Made by a program: the position numbers and the translations under genes
The notes under the pieces: model-generated
The model's input: the letters and a program-made list of their open reading frames with translations, nothing else
The model's database searches: none
Told to the model about the DNA's origin: nothing
In this document: positions 46,266 through 55,722 of the stretch, piece after piece
Numbering within the stretch: the first letter of the stretch is position 1
Layout: each line of letters opens with the position of its first letter
Source of the DNA: Pseudomonas mendocina
GTDB taxonomy: Bacteria; Pseudomonadota; Gammaproteobacteria; Pseudomonadales; Pseudomonadaceae
Reading direction: 5' to 3'
Assembly (NCBI RefSeq): GCF_003008615.1
Contig: NZ_CP027657.1
Span: 3,782,001-3,846,000, forward strand
DNA length: 64,000 nucleotides

Positions 46266-49181
46266 ATGCCGAGTTCTAGCCGCTACCCTCTACGTCAGTG
46301 GATCTGGCGAGCGTTCGTGCAAAGCGCTTTGATCCCACTGATCCTGGTGGAGTCGGTGTTGATTGCGGTGTATCTGCTGAGCAACCAGGCGATTCGCGAT
46401 GCGCAGATCGGCCACCTACAAGAGACAGCGGTCAAGGATCTGGCCAGCGCTGCATTGCGCGAAGGGCAAGTCATCGACGGGCGCCTGCGTTCCATCGAGT
46501 CATTGGTGCAGGTATACCGCGATGCCGCTCACAAAGCGCTATTCGATACCCGCTTCCAGGCGGACGAACTCGAGCGCCAACGCCATGCGGTTACCGACAG
46601 TGGTGTGTTCTATACCCGCAGCGACGACGGTCGCGCGGCGTCCTTCTATGCCAATAGCACGCCCTTGGCGCAGCAGGATCACGACAAGGTCATGCGACTG
46701 TCGCAACTCGATCCGTTGATGCGCTCGATCCAGCAGGCCAACCCGCTGGTGGCTGCCCTGTATTTCAATACCTGGGACAGCTACAACCGCATCTACCCCT
46801 GGTTCGATACGCCGGCGCAGTATCCCCATGACATGGTGATTCCAGATTACAACTTCTACTACCTCGCCGACGCCAAGCACAATCCGGATCGCAAGGTGAT
46901 GTGGACGGAGGTGTATCTCGACCCTGCGGGGCTTGGCTGGATGATGTCCGCCATCGCTCCGGTGTATCGCGACGATTTCCTCGAAGGTGTTGTCGGCCTG
47001 GATATCACCGTTGGCCAGGTGCTTGGCGAGATCGCCGAACTCAATGTGCCCTGGCAGGGTTACGCGATGCTGGTCAGCCATGACCACAACATCATGGCGC
47101 TGCCCAAGGCCGGTGAGCTGGATTTCGGCCTGCGCGAACTGACCCAGTACTCCTACGAGGAGGCCGTGCGCCGTGAGGTGCTCAAGCCCGAGGACTTCAA
47201 TCTGGCCAAGCGCGAGGGTATGGAGTCGTTACTGCTAGCGATGAACGAGGGCAATGGCAACGTTCAGGAAGTGGTGCTCGGTGGACGCAAGCAACTGGTG
47301 GCCTGGAGCGAGATTCCACAAACCGGATGGCGCTTGCTGCTGGTGGTAGACGAAGAGCAGATTTTCCATGACACCAACCAGCTGGCCGAACGCTACATGC
47401 AGATCGGTTATCTGCTGATCGCCGGTCTGCTGGCCTTTTACCTGCTGTTCTTCGCCTTTATGTGGCTGCGTTCGCGCAACCTGAGCAACCAATTGGCCGA
47501 GCCGATTTCCGGCATCGTCGATATGGCCGCCAGCCTGGGGCAGGGCAAATACCTGCCGGCCACACCGGATAGCCATATTAGCGAGGTCAGTCGCCTGGCC
47601 GATGCCGTGCAGCAGGCTGGGAGGCAGCTCAAGGCCAGCGAGCAGGAGCGCCAGGAGGCGCAGAACATCCTGCAGTTGGTGCTGGAGAGCACGACCGAAA
47701 GCCTCTGGCAGATCGATGCCAAGGCGCTGACCATCGAGCTCAGCGAGCGATTCGTACGGCGCTTTGGCCTGGGCGCTTCGACCCTGGCGCTCAGCGAATT
47801 CAACCAGCGCGTGCACCCGGATGATCTGGAGCGGCTGCGTCATCTGCGCAAGCTGTTCGCCGACAGTGGCGAGGAATACTTCGACGCGGAATATCGCTAC
47901 CTCGATTGCCACGGCGAGTACCTCTGGCTGCTCAGCCGCGGCAAGGTGTTGGGGCGTGACGAGACAGGTTGGCCGTTGCGTATCGCTGGCACCCATGTCG
48001 ATATCACCCGGCTCAAGCAAGTGCAGGAGGAGTTGCGCCACGCCAGCCTCGAAGCGCTGGCAGCGAGCCAGGCCAAGAGTCGTTTCCTGTCGAGTATGAG
48101 CCATGAACTGCGCACGCCGCTGAACGCCATCCACGGCTTTGCCCAGTTGATCGAGATGGAGGCGCAGGAGAAGCCCGACGCCAAACTGGAGAGCGATTAC
48201 TCGCGCGAGATCGTCAGTGCAAGTCGTCATCTCACTTCGCTGGTCGACGATATTCTCGATCTTTCGAGTATCGAGAGCCGGCGGCAGCAATTGCAGCTCC
48301 AGCCTATCGAGATTGGCGCTTTGCTGGGTGGTTGCGCCGAGCTGGTACAGCCTGAGGTGCAGCAGAAACAGCTGCAGTTGCAGGTAATGGAGCCGGCCGA
48401 CCCGCCCTTGTTCGTGCAGGGTGATCCGCGTCGGGTACGGCAGATCTTGCTCAACCTGCTTTCCAATGCGATCAAGTACAACAGTCCGCGCGGAATGATC
48501 CGCATGGGTTACGAGGTGCGCGCCGACTGTGTGCGGCTATGGGTCGATGACACCGGCCCCGGGCTGTCCAGCGAGCAGCAGGCGCAATTATTCCAGCCGT
48601 TCCAGCGTCTGGGACGCGAAAGCTCGAACATTCCGGGAACGGGGATCGGTCTGGTGCTGTGTCGCGAATTGGCCAGTCTGATGGATGGGGAAATCGGCCT
48701 GCGCAGCGAACCCGGGGTAGGCAGCCGTTTCTGGCTCGATATACCCAGCGCTGCCAGTCCTGGTGGCCAGAGCAGCGAGGCTGTCGATGCGCCAGCACAA
48801 ACGGTGCAAAGTCTGGTTCAGGTGCTGTGCGTCGAGGATCACCCTGCCTGCATGAAGATTCTGCAGGCGTCGCTGCGTGAGTTCGCCGAGGTGCGTGGCG
48901 TCAGCTCCTGCCAGCGCGCTCTGGCCGAATTGGAAGGCAGTGAGCCAGCGCTGGTGCTACTGGATATCGACCTGCCCGACGGCAATGGGCTGGATATTCT
49001 CGACGCCATGCGCGCCGAGCCACGTCTGCGTGATGTACCGGTGATGGTAATCAGCGCAGTGGCCGACGCCCGTTTGTTCGAGGATGCCCGAGCACGTGGT
49101 GCGTCGGCCTGTCTGAGTAAACCGGTCGATCTGCAGGAGGTACGACAGGTCGCGTTGGGCCTGCTCTACAGTGGTTTCTGA
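46266..49181 (+). CDS. Cache-domain hybrid sensor histidine kinase with PAS and receiver domains
   Basis: A 971-residue membrane sensor. It has TM1 (about 20-38), a large periplasmic Cache-like domain (about 40-375, with YFNTWDSYNRIYPWFDT and GLDITVGQVLGEI), TM2 (about 382-402), a linker, a PAS domain (about 460-595), HisKA with FLSSMSHELRTPLNAI (phospho-acceptor His613), an HATPase domain (NLLSNAIKYNS; GTGIGLVLC) and a C-terminal receiver with VLLDIDLPDGNG (Asp900) and CLSKPVDL. All catalytic residues are present. Start ATG 46266 has GGAAAGGAG. No response-regulator gene is adjacent. Its N-terminal half is strongly similar to the kinase at 60200-62686, so the two probably sense related small molecules. 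Confidence 0.92.
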   Translation: MPSSSRYPLRQWIWRAFVQSALIPLILVESVLIAVYLLSNQAIRDAQIGHLQETAVKDLASAALREGQVIDGRLRSIESLVQVYRDAAHKALFDTRFQADELERQRHAVTDSGVFYTRSDDGRAASFYANSTPLAQQDHDKVMRLSQLDPLMRSIQQANPLVAALYFNTWDSYNRIYPWFDTPAQYPHDMVIPDYNFYYLADAKHNPDRKVMWTEVYLDPAGLGWMMSAIAPVYRDDFLEGVVGLDITVGQVLGEIAELNVPWQGYAMLVSHDHNIMALPKAGELDFGLRELTQYSYEEAVRREVLKPEDFNLAKREGMESLLLAMNEGNGNVQEVVLGGRKQLVAWSEIPQTGWRLLLVVDEEQIFHDTNQLAERYMQIGYLLIAGLLAFYLLFFAFMWLRSRNLSNQLAEPISGIVDMAASLGQGKYLPATPDSHISEVSRLADAVQQAGRQLKASEQERQEAQNILQLVLESTTESLWQIDAKALTIELSERFVRRFGLGASTLALSEFNQRVHPDDLERLRHLRKLFADSGEEYFDAEYRYLDCHGEYLWLLSRGKVLGRDETGWPLRIAGTHVDITRLKQVQEELRHASLEALAASQAKSRFLSSMSHELRTPLNAIHGFAQLIEMEAQEKPDAKLESDYSREIVSASRHLTSLVDDILDLSSIESRRQQLQLQPIEIGALLGGCAELVQPEVQQKQLQLQVMEPADPPLFVQGDPRRVRQILLNLLSNAIKYNSPRGMIRMGYEVRADCVRLWVDDTGPGLSSEQQAQLFQPFQRLGRESSNIPGTGIGLVLCRELASLMDGEIGLRSEPGVGSRFWLDIPSAASPGGQSSEAVDAPAQTVQSLVQVLCVEDHPACMKILQASLREFAEVRGVSSCQRALAELEGSEPALVLLDIDLPDGNGLDILDAMRAEPRLRDVPVMVISAVADARLFEDARARGASACLSKPVDLQEVRQVALGLLYSGF

Positions 49182-49198
49182 GCAGGCCCTGCCGTGCG

Positions 49199-49444
49199 TT
49201 ATTCGCTGGCGGAAAGCAGATCCAGCGCTTCGCTCAACACCTTGACCGACTCGGCATGATCGCCAGCCTTGTGTAGGGCTTCGCCTTCAGCGCGCAGCTC
49301 CTTGACCTTGGCCAGCACCTCGGGGTCGGTGGGCGGGTCGCTTTGCAGCAGGGCGTCGATCTTGGCCATGTCCTGCGGGCAGTGCATGGCCCACAGTGGC
49401 AGGCTGACCAGGATAGCGGCGAGAAACATGAGCGTGCGACGCAT
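49199..49444 (-). CDS. Small secreted helical protein
   Basis: An 81-residue protein with a clear signal peptide (MRRTLMFLAAILVSLPLWA) and a mature part of two charged helices (DMAKIDALLQS; VLAKVKELRAEGEALHKAGDHAESVKVLSEALDLL), the second reminiscent of a single TPR hairpin. I recognise no named family. It converges on the hybrid kinase gene with 17 bases between and has its own short leader with AGGAG. It is probably periplasmic. Confidence 0.8.
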   Translation of the reverse strand: MRRTLMFLAAILVSLPLWAMHCPQDMAKIDALLQSDPPTDPEVLAKVKELRAEGEALHKAGDHAESVKVLSEALDLLSASE

Positions 49445-49509
49445 GATGACTCTCCTGAAACAGGCAGCAGGGATTTCAGTATAGAAGCTCGCTGCCCGTA
49501 TGCAGGTAC

Positions 49510-51351
49510 TCAGTAGTGATACCAGCGCAGTTCCAGCTTCACTTCGTTGACCGGGCTGGCGAGCTGGCTGAATTCGCGCTGGGCACTCAGGCGCAGGCCG
49601 AGGTTACGCGACACTTCCCATTGCTGGTTGAGTGACAGGCGCCGGCGCACTTCACCGTTGTGGAAATAGTCACCGGCTGCTTCCAGGGTCAGGTTGCCCA
49701 GCGGGTTGCGCCAGAGCAGGCCACTATTGAAGCCCAGTGCGGGCGAAACGACTGCCGCGAAGTCTTCGTTGTATTCCAGGCGCGCGGTGCCGAGGGTAAA
49801 ACCGAGCAAATCTTCGCTCAACTGCCAGCTGTAACCGCCGCCGCCGCTGATGTGGCCAACCAGTGGTGTGTCGCCAGCTTCGCCTAGTACGCGCTCCAGA
49901 CCGCCGCCGATCTGCCAGGAAAGGGGCTGGAGCAGGGCATTGCGTGGTGTCAAAGAGCGGATGTTGGCCAGATCCAGGCGCTGCAGTTGCCAGTGATTGT
50001 TCTCGTACTGGCGCAGCTTGAGCTGGAGGATTTCGATCTGTGCGCCCAGCGGGAAACCGTCGAGGTTGTCGCTCAGGTCATGGTAGGCCATGCGCAGACC
50101 GTATTCGGCGAAGGCGCGATCATCCCGGCTGCCGCCCGCCAGTTGCCAGGTGCGTGATTCGTGACCTTCTTCGGGCAGAGGTGGGCGTTCGACCTTCAGC
50201 GGTGGTGGCGGATTGCGGTTGATAGCGCCGAGCAACTGGAAGCTGCGTTGGGCGTTGCTGCTGCGCTCTTCTCTGTTGGCGTGGTAGCGCACCAGGCGGA
50301 AGGCGGCGTCCTGAATCAGTGCGCGCCGTTCGGCGGGCAGGGCGAGGAAGTCGGCATCGCTGAGCTGCGTCGGGTCTTCACTCAGGCGTAGTGCCCAGAC
50401 CTGTTCGTCGGCCTGCAATGGCTCGGCGCGCGCCAGCAGCTCACGCTCACGCGAGGGACGGTAGTCGATACGTTCGATCAGCCCGGCATCCTTGACCGCA
50501 CGTACGGTGTCGGTGGGGATGGCGGTGAGCGGGAAGTGCTCGGTCAGTTCGATGCCGGGGCGGGCGATCTCCAGCAGTTCCAGCAGGCGGTAGGAGCAGT
50601 TTTCGTCGAAGAAGAAGTAGTCGAAGCGGATCTGCTTGAGTTCCCACACATGTTCGACCATGCGCGCGGTTTCTTCCGGTGTCAGGTTCAGCCGGTATTC
50701 CCACAGGTCGCGGTTTTCCAGGCTGTTGTATTCGCTGAGTTTGTCGCGGTAGGGCACCAGGGCGAACAGGCCGGGGTAGCCGCCCATCAGCCCGCGCCAG
50801 GCGTAGAGGATGCTGTTGTCGTCGCCTTCGATGAAGGCGCCGAAGTTCAGCGCGTAACTGAGCAGCGCGGTGTTGTGACTGTCGATATCGGCCTGGTCGA
50901 TGCGCAACAGGGTGTGGCCGAACATCGACGACGGACTGTTCAGGTATGCCGCCGGGAACACCAGCACCGTGCTGTGTGGATTGACGTCGGCAAACCAGTT
51001 TCGGTACTCGGCGCAGTCCGGGTTGGGTAGGTCATCGAGTTGCAGTTGGGCTTTCAACCAGCGGGTGCGCGCCGGGTAGATGCACTGAGGGTGACGGTCG
51101 CCAAGCTCGGCTGGCCGATAGAGCGCCTGTAGCGTGGCGGAGAGTTCGGCCGTCGGGTCGTGGTCGCCACCGGCGGCGAGGAAGAAGGCATCGTCATCGA
51201 CATAGCTGCGCCAGCCGCCGAGCTTGCCGGTCTCGTAGTGACCCAGAGCAATCCAGTACGGGTCGCTGGCCAGTTCGGCCAGGCGCTGCGCTGAGACGGC
51301 GTGAAGCGGAAGGCTGAAGCTCAGGGCGAGGACGGCGAAGATCCGTTTCAA
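49510..51351 (-). CDS. DUF4105 / Lnb N-terminal periplasmic domain protein
   Basis: About 613 residues if started at TTG 51351, giving a standard signal peptide (KRIFAVLALSFSLPLHAVSA); the frame continues to ATG 51441 but that extension is basic and unlike a signal. A GGAAG lies upstream of the TTG. The DUF4105 domain contains NSPSSMFGHTLLRIDQ and YALNFGAFIEGDDN with a conserved His, and FFFDENCSYRLLELLEIARPG with the conserved Cys. The C-terminal third is beta-rich and ends in Tyr (LELRWYHY), suggesting an outer-membrane barrel. Function is unknown; an envelope hydrolase or transpeptidase-like activity has been suggested by the NlpC-like motifs, which is inference. Confidence 0.82.
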   Translation of the reverse strand: MKRIFAVLALSFSLPLHAVSAQRLAELASDPYWIALGHYETGKLGGWRSYVDDDAFFLAAGGDHDPTAELSATLQALYRPAELGDRHPQCIYPARTRWLKAQLQLDDLPNPDCAEYRNWFADVNPHSTVLVFPAAYLNSPSSMFGHTLLRIDQADIDSHNTALLSYALNFGAFIEGDDNSILYAWRGLMGGYPGLFALVPYRDKLSEYNSLENRDLWEYRLNLTPEETARMVEHVWELKQIRFDYFFFDENCSYRLLELLEIARPGIELTEHFPLTAIPTDTVRAVKDAGLIERIDYRPSRERELLARAEPLQADEQVWALRLSEDPTQLSDADFLALPAERRALIQDAAFRLVRYHANREERSSNAQRSFQLLGAINRNPPPPLKVERPPLPEEGHESRTWQLAGGSRDDRAFAEYGLRMAYHDLSDNLDGFPLGAQIEILQLKLRQYENNHWQLQRLDLANIRSLTPRNALLQPLSWQIGGGLERVLGEAGDTPLVGHISGGGGYSWQLSEDLLGFTLGTARLEYNEDFAAVVSPALGFNSGLLWRNPLGNLTLEAAGDYFHNGEVRRRLSLNQQWEVSRNLGLRLSAQREFSQLASPVNEVKLELRWYHY

Positions 51352-51645
51352 GGTCGCTGTTCTTCCGGTTCGGGGCGATGACCGAGCTTTGGCCAGGCGC
51401 GATGCTGGTGTCAAGGCAGCACTGGAGCGGCATTTGTGCAAGTGCGAGGTGTTACCGATGATGCGCCTTGCATCACGTTCCAGGTTTCATTTGGCCAGGT
51501 GGTTGAAGCCCTGGAGTTGGCGGAGCGGTTATTGGCAGCGGGATTTTTCTCTGTAGGACGAATCAAGCCTTGATCGCCATTGCGCCACAGGCCCAGAATC
51601 ATGCCCATGTTTTGCGGAGATGTCCGCCCGCTATAAGGATCACCA
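51352..51645. other. Divergent gap before the Lon-like protease
   Basis: A 294-base segment with no recognisable gene. TATAAG near 51630 may be a -10, and AAGGA precedes the protease ATG. No clear heat-shock promoter is visible to me. Confidence 0.35.
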
Positions 51646-54132
51646 ATGTCCCAGCGTAGCCTCGATGCTTTGCGCCTTGCACCCGAATCACTGACCCGCC
51701 CTTTCTCCCCCGAGCAGTTCAACTTCAAAAGTACCGACGATCTTGAACCTTTCCGCGGTGTGCTCGGTCAGGCCCGCGCCGTGGAGGCACTGCAATTCGG
51801 TGTGGCCATGCCGCGCCCTGGTTACAACGTGTTCGTCATGGGCGAGCCAGGCACCGGGCGCTTCTCTTTCGTCCAGCGCTATCTCAAGGCCGAAGCCAAG
51901 CGCATGGAGACGCCGGCCGACCGCGTCTACGTTAACCACTTCGACGAGCCGCGCGAGCCACGGGCGCTGGAGCTGGCGGCTGGTACGGCGAGCGAGTTCA
52001 TCGCCGACATCAACCAACTGATCGACAACCTGCTGGCCACCTTCCCGGCGGTATTCGAGACGCCGACCTTCCAGCAGAAGAAAAGCGCCATCGATCGTTC
52101 CTTCAACAAGCGCTACGACCAGGCGCTGGACGTGATCGAACGCCTGTCGCTGGAGAAGGGCATCGCCCTGTACCGCGACAGTACCAATATCGCCTTTACC
52201 CCGATGGCCGATGGCAAGGCGCTGGACGAAGCTGAATTCGCCCAGTTGCCGGAAGCTGAGCGCGAGCGTTTTCACGCTGATATCGCATTGCTCGAGGAGC
52301 GTCTGAACGAAGAGCTGGCCAGCCTGCCGCAGTGGAAGCGTGAGTCGAGCAACCTGCTGCGTCAGCTCAACGAGGAAACCATTACCGTTGCGCTGCAACC
52401 GCTGCTGGCGCCGTTGTCGGAGAAGTACGCCGAGAATGCCGGCGTTTGCGCCTACCTGCAGGCCATGCAGGTCAATCTGCTGAAGACTGCCGTTGAGCAA
52501 CTGGTGGAGGTGGACAAGGCCGACCCGCAGCTGCGCAAGCTGCTGGAAGAGCTGTACTGCCCGAGCCTGGTGGTTGGGCACCATGCCCACGGCGGTGCGC
52601 CGGTGGTGTTCGAGTCGCATCCGACCTACGACAACCTGTTCGGCCGTATCGAGTACAGCTCCGACCAGGGCGCCCTGTACACCAGCTATCGGCAACTGCG
52701 CCCGGGCGCGCTGCACCGCGCCAATGGCGGCTACCTGGTGGTCGAGGCGGAGAAACTGCTCAGCGAGCCTTTCGTCTGGGAGGCGCTGAAACGCGCGCTG
52801 CATTCACGCCAGTTGAAGATGGAGTCGCCGCTGGGCGACCTCGGCCGCATCGCCACCGTCACGCTCAACCCGCAGGTGATCCCGCTGCAGCTCAAGGTGG
52901 TGATCATCGGTTCGCGTCAGCTCTATTACGCACTGCAGGATGCCGATCCGGATTTCCAGGAGATGTTCCGTGTACTGGTCGACTTCGACGAGGACATTCC
53001 TTTGGCCGACGACAGCCTGGAGCAGTTTGCCCAGTTGATGAAGACGCGTACCTCCGAGGAGGGCATGGCACCGCTCAGCGGCGCTGCCGTGGCGCGCCTG
53101 GCCACCTACAGCGCGCGCCTGGCTGAGCACCAGGGTCGCCTATCTGCACGCATCGGTGACCTGTTCCAGCTGGTCAGCGAGGCGGATTTCATCCGCGATC
53201 TGGCTGGTGAGAGCCTCACCGATGTCGGCCACATCGAGCGTGCGCTGAAGGCCAAGGCCACCCGCACCGGCCGTGTTTCGGCGCGGATCATCGACGACAT
53301 GCTGGCCGGCATCATCCTCATCGACACCAGCGGCGCCGCCGTCGGCAAGTGCAACGGCCTGACCGTGCTGGAAGTGGGTGATTCGGCATTCGGCGTGCCG
53401 GCGCGGATTTCCGCCACCGTCTATCCGGGCGGTAGCGGTATCGTCGATATCGAGCGTGAAGTCAGCCTGGGGCAGTCGATTCACTCCAAGGGCGTGATGA
53501 TCCTTACCGGCTTCCTGGGCAGCCGCTACGCGCAGGAGTTCCCGCTGGAGATTTCCGCGAGCATCGCCCTGGAACAATCCTACGGCTATGTCGATGGCGA
53601 TAGCGCCTCGCTTGGTGAGGTGTGCACGCTGATCTCGGCGTTGTCGCGCACGCCACTCAAGCAATGCTTCGCCATCACCGGCTCGATCAACCAGTTTGGT
53701 GAGGTACAGGCGGTCGGTGGGGTCAACGAGAAGATCGAAGGTTTCTTCCGCCTGTGTGAAGCCCGCGGTCTGACCGGCGAGCAGGGCGTGATCATCCCGC
53801 ATTCCAACGTCGCCAACCTGATGCTCGACGAACGCGTGCTGCAGGCTGTGAGAAACGGCCAGTTCAACGTCTACGCCGTGCGCCATGTCGATGAGGCGCT
53901 GAGCCTGCTGGTCGGCGAGGCGGCCGGCCACCCCGACGAGAAGGGGCGCTTTCCCAAGGGTAGTGTCAATGCGCGTGTGGTCGAGCGCTTGCGCGATATT
54001 GCCGAGATTGGCTTGGAAGAGGAGGTCAAGAGCCCCGAGGTGGCGAAGAAACCCGAGGCCGAAAGCAAAGCGGCCAAGCCGGCCAAGGCTCCGCGCGGTA
54101 AGAAAGGGGAAGGTGAGGGCACTGCGAGCTGA
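51646..54132 (+). CDS. Lon-like ATP-dependent protease (AAA_32 / S16)
   Basis: An 828-residue protein. AAA+ part: FRGVLGQARAVEALQFGVAM, with a diverged P-loop GEPGTGRFS, and a LonB-type insertion. The protease part has the Ser-Lys dyad region: SASIALEQSYGYVDGDSASL gives the catalytic Ser and TPLKQCFAITGSINQFGEV the family context with the Lys following (GGVNEKIEGFF). The C-terminal tail is low-complexity and Lys/Ala/Glu-rich (KSPEVAKKPEAESKAAKPAK). It resembles the Pseudomonas Lon-like proteins (PA4576- or AsrA/PA0779-type, from memory); gene order here favours the PA4576 type. It probably degrades damaged or specific stress proteins. Confidence 0.9.
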   Translation: MSQRSLDALRLAPESLTRPFSPEQFNFKSTDDLEPFRGVLGQARAVEALQFGVAMPRPGYNVFVMGEPGTGRFSFVQRYLKAEAKRMETPADRVYVNHFDEPREPRALELAAGTASEFIADINQLIDNLLATFPAVFETPTFQQKKSAIDRSFNKRYDQALDVIERLSLEKGIALYRDSTNIAFTPMADGKALDEAEFAQLPEAERERFHADIALLEERLNEELASLPQWKRESSNLLRQLNEETITVALQPLLAPLSEKYAENAGVCAYLQAMQVNLLKTAVEQLVEVDKADPQLRKLLEELYCPSLVVGHHAHGGAPVVFESHPTYDNLFGRIEYSSDQGALYTSYRQLRPGALHRANGGYLVVEAEKLLSEPFVWEALKRALHSRQLKMESPLGDLGRIATVTLNPQVIPLQLKVVIIGSRQLYYALQDADPDFQEMFRVLVDFDEDIPLADDSLEQFAQLMKTRTSEEGMAPLSGAAVARLATYSARLAEHQGRLSARIGDLFQLVSEADFIRDLAGESLTDVGHIERALKAKATRTGRVSARIIDDMLAGIILIDTSGAAVGKCNGLTVLEVGDSAFGVPARISATVYPGGSGIVDIEREVSLGQSIHSKGVMILTGFLGSRYAQEFPLEISASIALEQSYGYVDGDSASLGEVCTLISALSRTPLKQCFAITGSINQFGEVQAVGGVNEKIEGFFRLCEARGLTGEQGVIIPHSNVANLMLDERVLQAVRNGQFNVYAVRHVDEALSLLVGEAAGHPDEKGRFPKGSVNARVVERLRDIAEIGLEEEVKSPEVAKKPEAESKAAKPAKAPRGKKGEGEGTAS

Positions 54133-54204
54133 TCAGATCTTGCACGATTGTCCCTGATCGCCAGGGGTAGCTGCGCAGGTCTTTTTGCTCACTTCTCATG
54201 CACA

Positions 54205-54233
54205 GAGTTATCCACAGGTTTTGTGGGTAACTC
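54205..54233. other. Hairpin containing a consensus DnaA box
   Basis: GAGTTATCCACA-GGTTT-TGTGGGTAACTC; the left arm contains TTATCCACA at 54208-54216. A second TTATCCACA is at 54707-54715, both in the same orientation. The hairpin may be the protease terminator; it lacks a strong T-run. Confidence 0.5.
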
Positions 54234-54297
54234 TGCTCTTCACAGTGGGATCGCTCGGGGTGTAGGCTGAAGCCTGAATTCCGCGAGGGTCGCCGCG

Positions 54298-54651
54298 ATG
54301 TCGCGTAGCCTCTGCCTCACCCGCCACTGCCTGGGCCTGGTCACCCGAATCGAATGCGTGATTCGGCCACTGGCAGGGGAAACCGGACGCTGGACGCTGC
54401 TCTGCGCAGCCGGTATGTCCGATGCCCAGCCTTCAGCCATCAAGGTACAAGGCCCATTCTACGGGCCTTTCGTCGCTGAGGACGTGCTGGCAGGCATTGC
54501 CGAGAGCCTGGCCCTGCAGGGTTATGTCGAATGTTGCGAACCACCTATCTGGCGTTTGCACCTGCTGGCTGAACTGCGCCGTGTCAATGGTGAAGGGCAT
54601 GGCCATGGGCGGTCGTTTCAACGGCGCCCTGAAACCGACGGCCAGAGCTGA
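54298..54651 (+). CDS. Small hypothetical protein
   Basis: A 117-residue protein starting MSRSLCLTRHCLGLVTRIECVIRPL. It seems a compact alpha-beta domain (WTLLCAAGMSDAQPS; VQGPFYGPFVAEDVLAGIAESLALQGYVEC) with a basic, polar tail. I recognise no family. The codon choice fits its neighbours. It lies between the Lon-like protease and the TIGR00645 gene, in the same orientation, with a DnaA-box-like 9-mer on each side. The minus-strand frame over the same DNA looks like a shadow. Confidence 0.65.
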   Translation: MSRSLCLTRHCLGLVTRIECVIRPLAGETGRWTLLCAAGMSDAQPSAIKVQGPFYGPFVAEDVLAGIAESLALQGYVECCEPPIWRLHLLAELRRVNGEGHGHGRSFQRRPETDGQS

Positions 54652-54729
54652 GCGGGCGTCGCTACGAGGGCTTTTCCAGAGCCATTCATCTGCGTCTGAA
54701 CTGGGGTTATCCACAGTACTTCCGGATAC

Positions 54730-54758
54730 TTCTGCTGACCGGAGCGGCTGGGTATACT
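54730..54758 (+). promoter_or_regulatory. Promoter of the TIGR00645 gene
   Basis: TTCTGC (54730-54735), a 17-base spacer and TATACT (54753-54758), followed by a 37-base leader to ATG 54796. Confidence 0.55.
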
Positions 54759-54795
54759 CGCCGCCGTTTCGCCCCTCTTCTCTAGTGAGTTCTCC

Positions 54796-55287
54796 ATGGA
54801 ACGCTTTATCGAAAACGCGATGTACGCCTCGCGCTGGTTGCTGGCACCTATCTACTTTGGCCTGTCCCTCGGGTTACTGGCGCTGGCGTTGAAATTCTTC
54901 CAGGAAGTCTTCCACATCCTGCCCAACGTTTTCGCCATGGCCGAAGCCGAGCTGATCCTGGTGCTGCTGTCGCTGATCGACATGGCGCTGGTCGGCGGCC
55001 TGCTGGTGATGGTGATGATCTCCGGATACGAAAATTTCGTTTCGCAGCTGGATATCGACGACGGCAAGGAGAAGCTCAACTGGCTGGGCAAGATGGATTC
55101 CAGCTCGCTGAAGATGAAAGTGGCGGCCTCCATCGTGGCGATTTCCTCGATCCACCTGCTGCGGGTGTTCATGGATGCGCGCAACTACGACACCGATCAC
55201 CTGATGTGGTACGTGATCATCCACATGACTTTCGTCGCCTCGGCGTTCGCCATGGGCTACCTGGACAAGCTGACCAAGCACGACTGA
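54796..55287 (+). CDS. TIGR00645/UPF0114 (YqhA) membrane protein
   Basis: A 163-residue inner-membrane protein with four helices, beginning [27 protein letters not shown], the family signature. [13 protein letters not shown] and [33 protein letters not shown] are also diagnostic. The function of the family is unknown. It is an independent unit with a plausible promoter (54730-54758) and a terminator-like hairpin at 55300-55326. Confidence 0.93.
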   Translation: MERFIENAMYASRWLLAPIYFGLSLGLLALALKFFQEVFHILPNVFAMAEAELILVLLSLIDMALVGGLLVMVMISGYENFVSQLDIDDGKEKLNWLGKMDSSSLKMKVAASIVAISSIHLLRVFMDARNYDTDHLMWYVIIHMTFVASAFAMGYLDKLTKHD

Positions 55288-55299
55288 GTCGTCTTGAAG

Positions 55300-55326
55300 A
55301 CCGCTCGTCCGCTCAGGACGAGCGGT
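55300..55326 (+). terminator. Terminator after the TIGR00645 gene
   Basis: ACCGCTCGTCC-GCTCA-GGACGAGCGGT, perfect 11-bp stem, followed by TCCTTCC. Confidence 0.75.
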
Positions 55327-55353
55327 TCCTTCCTGGGCTTGAGCTTTCTTTAT

Positions 55354-55363
55354 CTTGTACAAG
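55354..55363. promoter_or_regulatory. Palindrome CTTGTACAAG in the DUF6482 promoter region
   Basis: A perfect 10-base palindrome in an AT-rich leader containing TTGTATAACTCTTGTATGAAAT; it lies about 45 bases before the DUF6482-type start and may be an operator. The ribosome site AAGGAGGTG is near-perfect. Confidence 0.4.
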
Positions 55364-55407
55364 AATTGAATTTGTATAACTCTTGTATGAAATAAGGAGG
55401 TGCTCGC

Positions 55408-55713
55408 ATGAACCTGCCCGACCTGTCCATCCATGCTCAGGCTGGACGTATCGCTGAACTCAATCTGGTTTCCCTCGAAGGTGGCATCTATCTGCTGGAG
55501 GCCTGGATGGGTGGCCGTGCTCATCCGGTGCTCGACAGTCGAGGCGCGGCATTGAAGCTGCGCTCGGTCGAGCACGCCCGTGATGTCTTGCAGGATCTGC
55601 CGGTTTTGCCTTTCTTCCTTCTGCACACTTCCGTGCACGATGAAATGTGCGGCATGCCGTCGGCCAACAACGGCTTGAAGGTACCGATCAGTCTGCACTC
55701 GGCATGGTCATAG
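55408..55713 (+). CDS. DUF6482-type small protein
   Basis: A 101-residue protein with an AAGGAGGTG ribosome site, so probably well translated. It is an alpha-beta protein (IAELNLVSLEGGIYLLEAWMG; LKLRSVEHARDVLQDLPVLPFFLLHTSVHDEMCGMP) of the small Pseudomonas family that follows the TIGR00645 gene in P. aeruginosa, from memory. It has no signal peptide. The function is unknown. The photolyase gene starts 9 bases downstream. Confidence 0.8.
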   Translation: MNLPDLSIHAQAGRIAELNLVSLEGGIYLLEAWMGGRAHPVLDSRGAALKLRSVEHARDVLQDLPVLPFFLLHTSVHDEMCGMPSANNGLKVPISLHSAWS

Positions 55714-55722
55714 GGCGCACTG

